DNA of 44,372 bases from Micavibrio_C sp964577255 (GTDB lineage Bacteria; Pseudomonadota; Alphaproteobacteria; Micavibrionales; Micavibrionaceae). Both the position numbers and the translations under genes were made by a program. The number at the start of each line of letters is the position of its first letter. The stretch's first letter is position 1. This document shows, piece after piece, positions 33,571 through 41,671 of the stretch. The DNA is taken from positions 1 through 44,372 of the forward strand of contig CAZNYM010000012.1 in NCBI GenBank assembly GCA_964577255.1, written 5' to 3'. The notes beneath the pieces are model-generated. The model made no database searches, was not told where the DNA came from, and was given only the letters and a program-made list of their open reading frames with translations.

Positions 33571-35008
33571 ATGAGCGTTCAGGACGATCAACCCCCGGTG
33601 CAGGACGACGACGGGGAAGAGAAAATCCTCGCGGCCGAAGAATCCTTTTTNNNNNNNNNNATCCTTTTTCGGTCTGGGCGACGCCGATATCGAAAACATT
33701 GTCGAGTTGCTGCACGCCGGCTACGACGACGCGCTGATCGAGCGCCTGCACGATCTCTCGCCGGTCGAAGCGGCGCAACTCCTGAGCAAAATCGGCGAGG
33801 AGGACCGCGATCTTCTCGTCGGCCGCTACGGCGCAGGCCTGCATCCCGAGACCTTCTTCGAGCTCGACACCCCCATCCGCGACCAAATCCTGCCGCGCCT
33901 GGCGCCGCTGCAGGTGGCGGCTATCCTCTCCGAACTGGAAAGCGACGACGCGCTCGACCTGATCGTCGATCTCGATCCTGATTTTCAAAAAGAAGTCATG
34001 CGCAATCTTTCGGCGCGCACGCGGCTGGCGCTGGCCGAAGGCCTGAGCTTCCCTGAGGACAGCGCCGGACGACTGATGCAGCGCGAATTCGTCGCCATCC
34101 CCCAGTTCTGGACGGTGGGCAAGACGGTCGATTACCTGCGCGCCGCCTCCGAAGACCTGCCCGACGATTTCTACGACCTTTTCGTGGTCACACCCACATA
34201 TAAAGTGCTGGGCCAGATCCCCCTCAACCGTCTGATCCGCGCCCGCCGAGCCGAAAAGATCGACAATCTCAAGCGCGAAGACATCCACACCGTCCCCGCC
34301 ACCATGGACCAGGAAGCGGTGGCGCAGCTGTTCAAGGCGGAAAACATCACCTCGGCCCCGGTAGTGGACGAGGAAGAGCGCTTAATCGGCGTGATCATGA
34401 TCGACGACATCGTCGACGTCATCGACGAGGAAGCGCAGGAAGACCTGCTTAAAATCAGCGGCGTCGAGGAAGATGACCTTTACCGCGCCGTGCTGGCGAC
34501 CAGCACTGCCCGCTCGCGCTGGCTGTTCGTCAATCTGTTCACGGCCATCGCCGCCGCCTGCGTCATTTCCCTGTTCGAAGGCACGATCGAAAAGCTGGTG
34601 GCGCTCGCGGTACTGATGCCTATCGTCGCCTCAATGGGCGGCAACGCCGGCATGCAGGCGCTGGCCGTGGCCGTGCGTGCTCTCGCCACCCGCGAACTGT
34701 CCAAGGTCAACGAGCGCCGGGTGGTGGTAAAGGAGATCCTGGTCGGCGCCATCAACGGCGTGGTCTTCGCCGCGATCATCGGTTGCGTGGCCGCCCTTTG
34801 GTTCAACAACGACACGCTGGGCCTGGTCATCGGCGCGGCGATGGTCATCAACATGATCGTCGCCGGCCTGTTCGGCGCGGGCATACCCATCATCCTGCAC
34901 AAGATCGGAGCCGACCCGGCCGTGTCCTCCTCTGTTTTCCTGACCACCATGACCGATGTGGTGGGTTTTCTTGCTTTTCTGGGCCTCGCCAGCCTTTTTC
35001 TCGTCTAA
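33571..35008 (+). CDS. mgtE: Magnesium transporter MgtE, crossed by a false 10-base gap
   Basis: MgtE is a Mg2+ channel gated by cytosolic Mg2+. The gene starts 16 bases after maeB and is interrupted by ten N. Both sides of the N end or begin with ATCCTTTTT; joining them on that overlap gives one frame reading EESFFGLGDADIENIVELLH. That restores a 472-residue protein, the normal family size. The N-domain (VEAAQLLSKIGEEDRDLLVG) is followed by paired CBS domains (about 175-300) and five membrane helices holding MGGNAGMQALAVAVRALATR, the conserved pore signature. The C-terminus has SSSVFLTTMTDVVGFLAFLG. The open frame after the N alone would wrongly start near 33707. Confidence 0.93.
33651..33660. 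other. 10-N assembly gap that should be closed
   Basis: The nine bases before the gap (33642-33650) and the nine after it (33661-33669) are identical, ATCCTTTTT. The true sequence most likely contains this nonamer once, which removes 19 positions and keeps mgtE in frame. Confidence 0.88.
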
Positions 35009-35073
35009 TTATCGCCATCGAAAAACCGGGCCCCCTCTTCATTCTCACGGTTTATGCAGCCACCCCTATCGAC

Positions 35074-35079
35074 TATAAT
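35074..35079 (+). promoter_or_regulatory. TATAAT box of the penicillin-binding protein gene
   Basis: A perfect -10 hexamer lies 11 bases before ATG 35090; the start would be near 35086, leaving a four-base leader. The -35 (TTTATG, 35051-35056) is poor. The box lies inside the longer open frame, which supports the later start. Confidence 0.4.
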
Positions 35080-35089
35080 TGCCGGAATC

Positions 35090-37015
35090 ATGCCCCGCCG
35101 CAAAAAGAAGACATCATCCACAGCCAAAGACAAAAGCCCGCGCGCCGCGCTGCTGAAGCTCGCGCGGGCCGGCCTGATCGCCGGACTTTGGTGCGGGATT
35201 GCCAGCGCGCTGATCATCGGCTGGTATGCTTCCGAATTGCCCGCCATCGTCCGCAGCCCCGATTTCGAGCGCAAGCACGCCGTCACCATCCGCGCCTATG
35301 ACGGCGGCACGGTCGCACGCTACGGCGAGCTCAAGGGCGCAGCACTCTCCGTCAGCGAACTGCCGCCGCAGTTGATCTACGCCGTGCTGGCGATCGAGGA
35401 CCGGCGCTTTTATAAGCATTTCGGCATCGACCTGATCGGCCTCGCCCGCGCCACCGTCAACAACCTCAAGGCCGGAAGCGTAGTCGAAGGCGGCTCGACC
35501 ATCACGCAGCAGCTGGCCAAGAACCTGTTCCTGACACCCGAACGCAAATTCAAACGCAAGATACAGGAAGCCATGCTGGCGCTATGGCTCGAGCATGAGC
35601 TGAGCAAGGATGAAATCCTTACCGCCTATCTCAACCGCGTTTACCTGGGCAGCGGCGCTTACGGCGTCGAAGCCGCTTCGCACATCTATTTCAACAAATC
35701 GGCGCGCACTCTCAACCTGCGCGAAGCCGCTACCCTCGCGGGTCTGCTCAAGGCACCGTCGCGCTATTCGCCGGAAAACAACCCCGCCCTTTCTGCCCAG
35801 CGCACGGCGGTAGTTCTGTCCGCTATGTTCGATGCCGGGTTCATTAGCAAGCAGGAAGCGGAGGCCGGCGAGGCCGACCTTGAAAAACTGCCGCCGCCCG
35901 CCGAAAAAGGGCAGACCATACGCTATTACACCGACTGGGTGGTCAGCGACCTGAAGAGCCTGACGGGCGAACTGCCCGAGGACATGGTCGTCGACACGGT
36001 CATGATACCGCCGATCCAGGAAGCGGCCGAGAAGTCGGTCGCCCGGGTGCTCGATAAATTCGGCGAGGAGCGCCACGCCTCGCAGGCCGCCGTGGTAGTG
36101 ATGGACACCGACGGCGCGGTGCTGGCGATGGTGGGCGGCTACGATTACGGCGTCAACCAGTTCAACCGCGCCGCCGACGCGCTACGCCCGCCCGGGTCGT
36201 CCTTCAAGCCGATCGTCTATCTCACCGCGCTCGAACAGGGCATGAAGCCGGACGACCTGGTCGAGGATTCGCCCATCGCCGTCGGCCGCTACCGGCCTGA
36301 AAATTTCAAGCGCGAATATTTCGGCGAAGTACCGCTCGAATTCGCTCTCGCCCGTTCGCTCAACAGCGTGGCCGTCAAGCTGGCGCAGCAGGCAGGCGTG
36401 CAGAACGTCATCAACATGGCCCGGCAGCTGGGCATCCGCAGCAAGCTGCAGCCCGATCTTTCTATATCACTCGGCAGCAGCGGCGTGCCGGTGATTGAGA
36501 TGGCGACAGCCTATGCCTCGATCGCCCGCGGCGGCTACGTGGTGGTACCCTACGCCATTTCCTCGATCAAGGACGACAAGGGGCGCCTGGTGTACCAGCG
36601 CATGCCCGTGGCTTCCGACCGTCAGGTCGTCAGTTCGCGCGCCATTTCCGATTTGATTTACATGATGGAAGGCGTGATCGCCTATGGCACCGGCCAGGGC
36701 GCCGAGCTGGGCGTACGCGCCGCCGGCAAAACGGGAACATCGCAGGATTTCCGCGACGCCTGGTTCATCGGCTTCGCTGGCAACATCGTGTGCGCGGTGT
36801 GGGTGGGCAACGACGATAACAGCCCGATGAAGAACGTCACCGGCGGCTCACTGCCGGTCATGATCTGGAAGGACGTCATGACCACCGCCCTCGCCTACGC
36901 GCAAAAGGAGAAGGGGCTTGCGCCCCTTCCCCCGTCATCGTCCGTCTTGGAAGACCGCATGGACTCCCTGATCGGGCGCATACTCGGCGCCCCGGCCGCT
37001 TCGCTTCGGGATTGA
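35090..37015 (+). CDS. Class A penicillin-binding protein (glycosyltransferase/transpeptidase)
   Basis: The bifunctional enzyme polymerises and crosslinks peptidoglycan. The 641-residue product has a basic cytoplasmic tail (MPRRKKKTSS), a membrane helix at about 26-46, and a GT51 glycosyltransferase domain with AIEDRRFYKHFGID (E103) and EGGSTITQQLAKN. The transpeptidase domain follows, with SSFK (nucleophile S370, K373), SLN (423-425) and KTG (547-549). It lacks the long extra domains of PBP1a, and its size fits the shorter PBP1A-family proteins. ATG 35090 is preferred over 35054, which lies before the TATAAT box. Confidence 0.93.
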   Translation: MPRRKKKTSSTAKDKSPRAALLKLARAGLIAGLWCGIASALIIGWYASELPAIVRSPDFERKHAVTIRAYDGGTVARYGELKGAALSVSELPPQLIYAVLAIEDRRFYKHFGIDLIGLARATVNNLKAGSVVEGGSTITQQLAKNLFLTPERKFKRKIQEAMLALWLEHELSKDEILTAYLNRVYLGSGAYGVEAASHIYFNKSARTLNLREAATLAGLLKAPSRYSPENNPALSAQRTAVVLSAMFDAGFISKQEAEAGEADLEKLPPPAEKGQTIRYYTDWVVSDLKSLTGELPEDMVVDTVMIPPIQEAAEKSVARVLDKFGEERHASQAAVVVMDTDGAVLAMVGGYDYGVNQFNRAADALRPPGSSFKPIVYLTALEQGMKPDDLVEDSPIAVGRYRPENFKREYFGEVPLEFALARSLNSVAVKLAQQAGVQNVINMARQLGIRSKLQPDLSISLGSSGVPVIEMATAYASIARGGYVVVPYAISSIKDDKGRLVYQRMPVASDRQVVSSRAISDLIYMMEGVIAYGTGQGAELGVRAAGKTGTSQDFRDAWFIGFAGNIVCAVWVGNDDNSPMKNVTGGSLPVMIWKDVMTTALAYAQKEKGLAPLPPSSSVLEDRMDSLIGRILGAPAASLRD

Positions 37016-37104
37016 TCGCATCAACGCGAAAGGCGGCCCCCGGGTGTCCCTGCGGGAAAGTGTTCGTGTGAGAAACCCTCCCGGCGGACAATCAATTCCT
37101 TCAC

Positions 37105-37557
37105 TCAAGCGTAAATATAAGCGTTCTGGTGCATCGCCGCGTAAACCGGTGCCAGCGCGCTGTCGGTGCGGCCGTCCCCTATACGCTCCCAGAATTCCTT
37201 GAGTGCCACGATGGGTCCGGGCGGCGGGCTCAGTTCCCAGTGGCTGCGCTGGATGCGCTTGTCGACGAAATCGACGAATGTCACCGGAAAAGCCCGGCGC
37301 GGCGCGCGCAGGCCGAGATCGACCAGCGTTTTGGCCACCAGAGCGTCGCCGTGATCCATCATGTCAGCAGTAAACTGGATCGAAGAGAGGATCTTGATCT
37401 CCATCCGGCTGTTCGGCACATGGCGCAGATGGCGCATGAACCGGGCGTATATTTCCATTTCAAACTTCGAGTCCTCGCCCATGGCGGGCGGCATGGGCAA
37501 CGCTATGCGTTCATTCTCTGAAGAAGGTGGCGGTCCGGCGATGGTCCTGTGGGTCAT
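37105..37557 (-). CDS. Protein of unknown function behind a CtrA/DnaA-type regulatory region
   Basis: I do not recognise this family. The 150-residue product starts MTHRTIAGPPPSSENERIA, a disordered lead, and continues as a folded, mostly helical domain: FEMEIYARFMRHLRHVPNSR, MEIKILSSIQFTADMMDHGD, VDFVDKRIQRSHWELSPPP and PVYAAMHQNAYIYA. It has no signal peptide or membrane segment. ATG 37557 has a strong GGAGGA upstream; the 27 codons ahead of it in frame are rejected for lack of a site. Upstream lie a leader hairpin (37614-37636), a CtrA-type box and two DnaA-like boxes. It converges on the penicillin-binding protein gene. Confidence 0.65.
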   Translation of the reverse strand: MTHRTIAGPPPSSENERIALPMPPAMGEDSKFEMEIYARFMRHLRHVPNSRMEIKILSSIQFTADMMDHGDALVAKTLVDLGLRAPRRAFPVTFVDFVDKRIQRSHWELSPPPGPIVALKEFWERIGDGRTDSALAPVYAAMHQNAYIYA

Positions 37558-37613
37558 GTTTTCCTCCTCAAATTTGTCCCTGTTTTTTCTTTTTTCATGG
37601 GCGGAGGGTTGGC

Positions 37614-37636
37614 GAAGAACCTCTGCACGGTTCTTC
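37614..37636 (-). promoter_or_regulatory. Leader hairpin of the 150-residue gene
   Basis: GAAGAACC (37614-37621) and GGTTCTTC (37629-37636) form a perfect eight-base stem with a seven-base loop, 57 bases upstream of ATG 37557. A T-rich plus-strand run (37582-37596) lies between it and the start. No terminator tract follows on the minus strand. Confidence 0.45.
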
Positions 37637-37695
37637 ACGCCTTCCGCTTATTCGGCATCTATTCAACCTGATGCCCCCAGAGTGACGCGAAAGGG

Positions 37696-37754
37696 TTAAA
37701 GGAATCTTAAGATCGTTCCTTGTTTCCGGAATCTGTCGATAAGACTGTGGATAA
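37696..37754. promoter_or_regulatory. Composite region: CtrA box, GANTC sites and tandem DnaA-like boxes
   Basis: TTAA (37696-37699) and TTAA (37707-37710) are spaced by exactly seven bases, the full CtrA consensus. GAATC at 37702-37706 and 37729-37733 are CcrM (GANTC) methylation sites. TGTCGATAA (37734-37742, one mismatch) and TGTGGATAA (37746-37754, perfect) are same-orientation DnaA boxes with a 12-base period. The region lies between the rnhA stop and the 150-residue gene. Confidence 0.6.
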
Positions 37755-37758
37755 TGCT

Positions 37759-38190
37759 CTAAAGCGAAGGAATCGCGGCCCGTGCCAGCGCATCGACGCG
37801 CTCGTTCTCAACGTGTCCGTCGTGCCCGCGTATCCAGACGAACTTCACCTTATGGCGGGATACAGCCGAATCGAGCCGCTTCCAGAGATCCTGATTCTTG
37901 ACCCGCTCGGGCCAGCCCTTGGCTTTCCAGCCCTTAATGTGTTCGGTGATTCCCTTCTGCACATACTGGCTGTCGGTATAAAGCGTGACATTGCAGGGCT
38001 CTTTCAGGCTTTCGAGCGCGACGATGGCCGCCATCAGCTCCATGCGGTTGTTGGTCGTAAGCGATTCGCCGCCGGAAAGCTCTTTCTCGTGCCCGCCGTA
38101 ACGCAAAAGCGCGCCCCAACCCCCGGGCCCCGGATTGCCGCTGCAAGCACCGTCGGTGAAGATCTCCACGGTCTTACGCGTCCCGCTCAT
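37759..38190 (-). CDS. rnhA: Ribonuclease HI
   Basis: RNase HI cuts the RNA strand of RNA-DNA hybrids. The 143-residue protein has the complete DEDD site: D13 (FTDGACSGNPGPGGWG), E51 (NNRMELMA), D73 (YTDSQYV) and D133 (NERVDALA), plus the loop histidine in GHDGHVENE. The basic handle GWKAKGWPERVKNQDLW is present. The length is normal for RnhA. Its ATG overlaps the thrB stop by four bases, and thrB-rnhA is a usual alphaproteobacterial pair. Confidence 0.97.
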   Translation of the reverse strand: MSGTRKTVEIFTDGACSGNPGPGGWGALLRYGGHEKELSGGESLTTNNRMELMAAIVALESLKEPCNVTLYTDSQYVQKGITEHIKGWKAKGWPERVKNQDLWKRLDSAVSRHKVKFVWIRGHDGHVENERVDALARAAIPSL

Positions 38191-39140
38191 GGCTGTTTCC
38201 CCTGCTCCCGGAAATGGACGAGCCGCGCCGCGTAAGCCAGCGGATCGTGCGGCTTCACGAAACTGGCGGGATCATGGTTGATCCAGTCGTAAAGCCGCGT
38301 CAGCAGGAAACGCAGGGCCGCACCGCGACACAGGATGGTGAAGGCGTCGGTTTCAGCGCGGTCGAGCAGGATCACACGCTGGTACGCGCCCATCAGCGCC
38401 GCGAAACGGCCGCCCTGGAACGCCTGCGCGGAATCGAAGCACCAGGCGTTGACGGCCACGGCCAGATCGTAAGCGCGGTAATCGGTGCAGGAAAAATAAA
38501 AATCGATAACCGCGCTCAGATGCCCTTCGTTGAAAAACACGTTATCGGGAAAAATGTCGGCATGAATCGCGCAAACAGGTAGGCCGGCGGGCCAGTTCCG
38601 CTCCAGGAAAGCAACTTCATCGGCGATCAGGGCACGCAGGCCGGACTTCACGCTGTCGGCTTTCTCGCGAGTCAGCCCGGCAAGCCTGACCCAGCCCTGC
38701 AGACTCAAATCGTTGGCGCGCGTGCCAGTAAAACCGGCGGCGGCCCGGTGCAGGCGGGCGATCATGCGCCCCAGCTCCTCGCAGTCGGCCGGACGGATAA
38801 CATCCAGAGGTTTGTCTTTGCCGGGAAAAAACGGAAACAGCGCCGCCGGGCGGCCGCACAGCGTGGAAAAATAAGCGCCACCCTTCTGCGACAGCGGCCC
38901 CGGCACGGGAATGCCCTGACCCGCCAGATGCGTGGTGAACGCGAAGAAGAACGGCAGGTCCTCCGGCTTCACGCGCTTTTCAAATAGGGTCAGGATGAAA
39001 ACGTTCCTGTCCGTGGTCAGGCGGTAATTGCTGTTCTCCACCCCCTGCAGGATGGGCTCGTGTCCGGCATAAGCGCCGGCGTCATAGAGCGAAAGGAAAT
39101 CCCGGACGTCGCCGGCGCTGACCTGCGTGTAAACAGCCAT
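38187..39140 (-). CDS. thrB: Homoserine kinase, aminoglycoside-kinase fold (ThrB2 type)
   Basis: This kinase phosphorylates homoserine for threonine synthesis. The 317-residue protein belongs to the APH-fold type found in Alphaproteobacteria, not the GHMP type of enteric bacteria. It has the opening MAVYTQVSAGDVRDFLSLYD, the catalytic loop HADIFPDNVFF (H193-N200) and the metal-binding VIDFYF (D213). The usual partner ispH is one gene away, separated by an inserted gene on the other strand. No Shine-Dalgarno is visible before ATG 39140. No other threonine genes are in the window. Confidence 0.94.
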   Translation of the reverse strand: MAVYTQVSAGDVRDFLSLYDAGAYAGHEPILQGVENSNYRLTTDRNVFILTLFEKRVKPEDLPFFFAFTTHLAGQGIPVPGPLSQKGGAYFSTLCGRPAALFPFFPGKDKPLDVIRPADCEELGRMIARLHRAAAGFTGTRANDLSLQGWVRLAGLTREKADSVKSGLRALIADEVAFLERNWPAGLPVCAIHADIFPDNVFFNEGHLSAVIDFYFSCTDYRAYDLAVAVNAWCFDSAQAFQGGRFAALMGAYQRVILLDRAETDAFTILCRGAALRFLLTRLYDWINHDPASFVKPHDPLAYAARLVHFREQGKQP

Positions 39141-39200
39141 GCGGCAAGGCTACTGCAAAGCGGGCTTTTGCACGAGGGGTTTCTATGCCATGATGCGCAA

Positions 39201-39668
39201 ATGCCTGTGAGTTTTCTCGAATGGATGGAGCTGGCCAGCTATATCGCCACGGTGATCGGTATTCCGCTTGCCATCACGGTCTTTGTGCTGCAGGAGCGCA
39301 AGGAACGCCGCATGGAGCAACAGGAAATCTACGACAAGCTGATGGATCATTATTCCGAGATCCAGGAAAAGCTGTTCGAGCATCCGGCGCTCGACATGCA
39401 CGACAGGCCACTCGCCAACCAGGAAGACGCGCGGCGGCAATACATTCTCTATGAAATCATTGTCTCGCTGTTCGAGCGAAGCTTTATCCTGTTGTACGGC
39501 GAAGACAGTCCGGAATACCGCCGGATGTGGAACTCGTGGGTCGACTTCATCCTGCAATGGCTCAAGCGCTCCAACTTCCGCGCCGCCCTGCCGCAGCTGA
39601 TGCTGGGTGAAGACCCTGAATTCGTTGCCTACATGGCCAAGCTTTCGGGCCTCGACCTGAAGCCCTAG
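39201..39668 (+). CDS. Small single-pass membrane protein inserted between thrB and ispH
   Basis: The 155-residue protein has one N-terminal membrane helix (LASYIATVIGIPLAITVFVL, about 11-30), then a basic stretch and a long helical cytoplasmic domain (QERKERRMEQQEIYDKLMDH, FERSFILLYGEDSPEYRRMW). The layout resembles single-helix DUF4760-like proteins, but I cannot name the family with confidence. ATG 39201 lacks a Shine-Dalgarno. Its stop overlaps the ispH stop by four bases (convergent). Confidence 0.65.
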   Translation: MPVSFLEWMELASYIATVIGIPLAITVFVLQERKERRMEQQEIYDKLMDHYSEIQEKLFEHPALDMHDRPLANQEDARRQYILYEIIVSLFERSFILLYGEDSPEYRRMWNSWVDFILQWLKRSNFRAALPQLMLGEDPEFVAYMAKLSGLDLKP

Positions 39669-40612
39669 CCCGCCAGCACCTTGGGCACCTTAAAGAGCGT
39701 GTCCTCGACTGTCAGAACCGACTCCTCCAGCGTCACATCAAAATAGCTGCACGCGGCATCGATGACTTCGCGCACCAGGATCTCGGGTGCGGAAGCGCCG
39801 GCGGTCAGGCCCAGCGTGCCGGTTCCCGCGAAAGTGTTCCAGTCGATATCCGCCGCCCGCTGCACCAGAAGCGCTCGCGGACATCCGTGGACGCGCGCCA
39901 CCTCCACCAGCCGGTTAGCGTTCGAGGAATTAGGCGCGCCGATCACGATCAGCGCCTCGCAGCGCACGGCGATCGCCTTCACCGCCGCCTGGCGGTTGGT
40001 GGTGGCGTAGCAGATGTCTTCCTTGTGCGGCCCCTCGATCAGGGGGAAGCGCGCCTTAAGCACCGCGACGGTGGCGGCGGTGTCTTCGACCGAAAGCGTC
40101 GTCTGCGTGCAGTAGGCCAGGCGCCCGGGGTCGTCCACCCGCAGCGCGTCTATATCGGCCGCCGTCTCCACCAGCAGCACCGCCCCGGGCGGCAGCTGAC
40201 CCATGGTGCCGACGACCTCGGGGTGCCCGGCATGGCCTATCAGCACCACCTGGCGGCCGTTCTTGTGGTGACGTTCGGCCTCGCGGTGCACTTTGCTGAC
40301 GAGCGGACATGTTGCATCGATGTAAAACAGGTTGCGCCGTTGCGCGGCTTCCGGGACGGCCTTGGGCACGCCGTGCGCCGAGAAAATCACCGGCTGACCA
40401 TCGTCCGGCACCTCGTCCAGATCCTCGACGAACACTGCGCCCTGGGCCTTCAGGCTGTCGACAACATATTTATTATGAACAATCTCGTGGCGGACATATA
40501 CCGGCGCCCCGAATTTGGCGAGCGCCTTTTCGACGATCTGGATGGCCCGGTCGACCCCGGCGCAGAAACCCCGGGGGCCGGCCAGCAAAATGGTGAGCGG
40601 CGGCTTTGACAT
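39665..40612 (-). CDS. ispH: 4-hydroxy-3-methylbut-2-enyl diphosphate reductase
   Basis: IspH makes IPP and DMAPP, the last step of the MEP isoprenoid pathway, with an iron-sulfur cluster. The 315-residue product has the three cluster cysteines C17 (GPRGFCAGV), C102 (IDATCPLVSKVH) and C201 (EDICYATTNRQ), and the substrate loop GAPNSSNANRLVEVA. ATG 40612 is preferred: it starts the conserved domain, and a promoter predicts transcription two bases upstream. The longer open frame has no support. Confidence 0.97.
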   Translation of the reverse strand: MSKPPLTILLAGPRGFCAGVDRAIQIVEKALAKFGAPVYVRHEIVHNKYVVDSLKAQGAVFVEDLDEVPDDGQPVIFSAHGVPKAVPEAAQRRNLFYIDATCPLVSKVHREAERHHKNGRQVVLIGHAGHPEVVGTMGQLPPGAVLLVETAADIDALRVDDPGRLAYCTQTTLSVEDTAATVAVLKARFPLIEGPHKEDICYATTNRQAAVKAIAVRCEALIVIGAPNSSNANRLVEVARVHGCPRALLVQRAADIDWNTFAGTGTLGLTAGASAPEILVREVIDAACSYFDVTLEESVLTVEDTLFKVPKVLAG

Positions 40613-40620
40613 AGGGGTTG

Positions 40621-40649
40621 TATATAGGCCATGAGGACAGGTTTTCCAA
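40621..40649 (-). promoter_or_regulatory. Promoter of ispH
   Basis: On the minus strand TTGGAA (40649-40644) and TATATA (40626-40621) are 17 bases apart. The predicted start near 40614 is two bases before ATG 40612, and no Shine-Dalgarno is present (CAACCCCT). Confidence 0.5.
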
Positions 40650-40723
40650 GGCTCTTGCCTGCCCCGCCCGGGTACTTTATGGTTTCTCCATCCACAGGTT
40701 GCCACAAGTTTTTGAGAGGTCCT

Positions 40724-41671
40724 ATGAACCGTAAAGTTCTCGCTCTGGGTATGGCGTTCGCCGCCATAGCTGCTCTGACCGGCTGTGAAAGCTGGAACCA
40801 CGTCAAGCAGAAGGTCGCGGCCATCGATTTAAGCCTGCCGTCCTTCGCCACCGCGGACAAAAAAGGCCCCGCGATCACAAGCGAAAACGGCGTGACACTG
40901 ATCAGCGCTGCCGACGACTGCCCCACTATCGGCATCGTCGAGGATCTGCGTTCGCTGAGCCAGTTCCAGACCGCCGGCAACCCGACGGACGGCAACGTGA
41001 TCTCGAGCGTGACCTTAAGCGGCCTCAAGGCCAAGTGCGTTCATAACGAGGACACCGTGGCGATCGACATGAACCTGCGTTTCGACGGCAAGCTGGGGCC
41101 CAAAGCCACCGCCTGGAGCGACAAGGCGCCGCATTTCGCCTATCCCTACTTCGTCGCCATCACCGCGCCCGACGGCAGCATCATGGGCAAGGAGATTTTC
41201 GCCGCCACGCTTGATTATAGCGCAGGTAGCGAACTGACCATGCGCGAGGAAAGCCTGCGCCAGGTCATCCCCCTCAAGGAAACCGCTGATGCCGCCTCCT
41301 ATAAGCTCCTGATCGGCTTCCAGCTGACGCCGGACGAGCTTGCCTATAACCGCGCCAAGATGATGCCCGGACTCGAGCCCCGCATTGAGCCTGCCGCCGC
41401 CGCGGGTATGACAAGCGGCCTGACCGACCGCCAGCGTACTGAAGAAAAAATGGCCGAACCTGCCATCATGAAGGAAAGCGACAAGCCGGTCGAAATGGCG
41501 CCTGAAAACATTAAACCCCTGCCGGTGGCCACCACGGCGGCGAAAGAAGAAGAAGGCGCACCCGTGCCCCTGTCCTCCCCTGCCCCCGCGCCCGCGGCGG
41601 CTTCCTCCGGCGGCAGCAGCAAAACTGTGATCGAGATCAATCCCGATGGCTCTGCCACGATCAAGCGCTGA
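40724..41671 (+). CDS. Lipoprotein of unknown function
   Basis: The 315-residue product has a lipoprotein signal (MNRKVLALGMAFAAIAALTG, cysteine 21). A beta-rich central domain follows (VEDLRSLSQF, SVTLSGLKAKC, AIDMNLRFDG, FAYPYFVAITAPDGSIMGKE, YKLLIGFQLTPDEL). The C-terminus is low-complexity, rich in Pro, Ala, Glu and Lys, ending KTVIEINPDGSATIKR. The TPD-EL close of the central domain recalls other alphaproteobacterial lipoproteins of unknown role. AGAGG precedes the ATG. Its last 26 bases overlap gmhA, suggesting coupled translation with a lipopolysaccharide-core enzyme. Confidence 0.76.
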   Translation: MNRKVLALGMAFAAIAALTGCESWNHVKQKVAAIDLSLPSFATADKKGPAITSENGVTLISAADDCPTIGIVEDLRSLSQFQTAGNPTDGNVISSVTLSGLKAKCVHNEDTVAIDMNLRFDGKLGPKATAWSDKAPHFAYPYFVAITAPDGSIMGKEIFAATLDYSAGSELTMREESLRQVIPLKETADAASYKLLIGFQLTPDELAYNRAKMMPGLEPRIEPAAAAGMTSGLTDRQRTEEKMAEPAIMKESDKPVEMAPENIKPLPVATTAAKEEEGAPVPLSSPAPAPAAASSGGSSKTVIEINPDGSATIKR

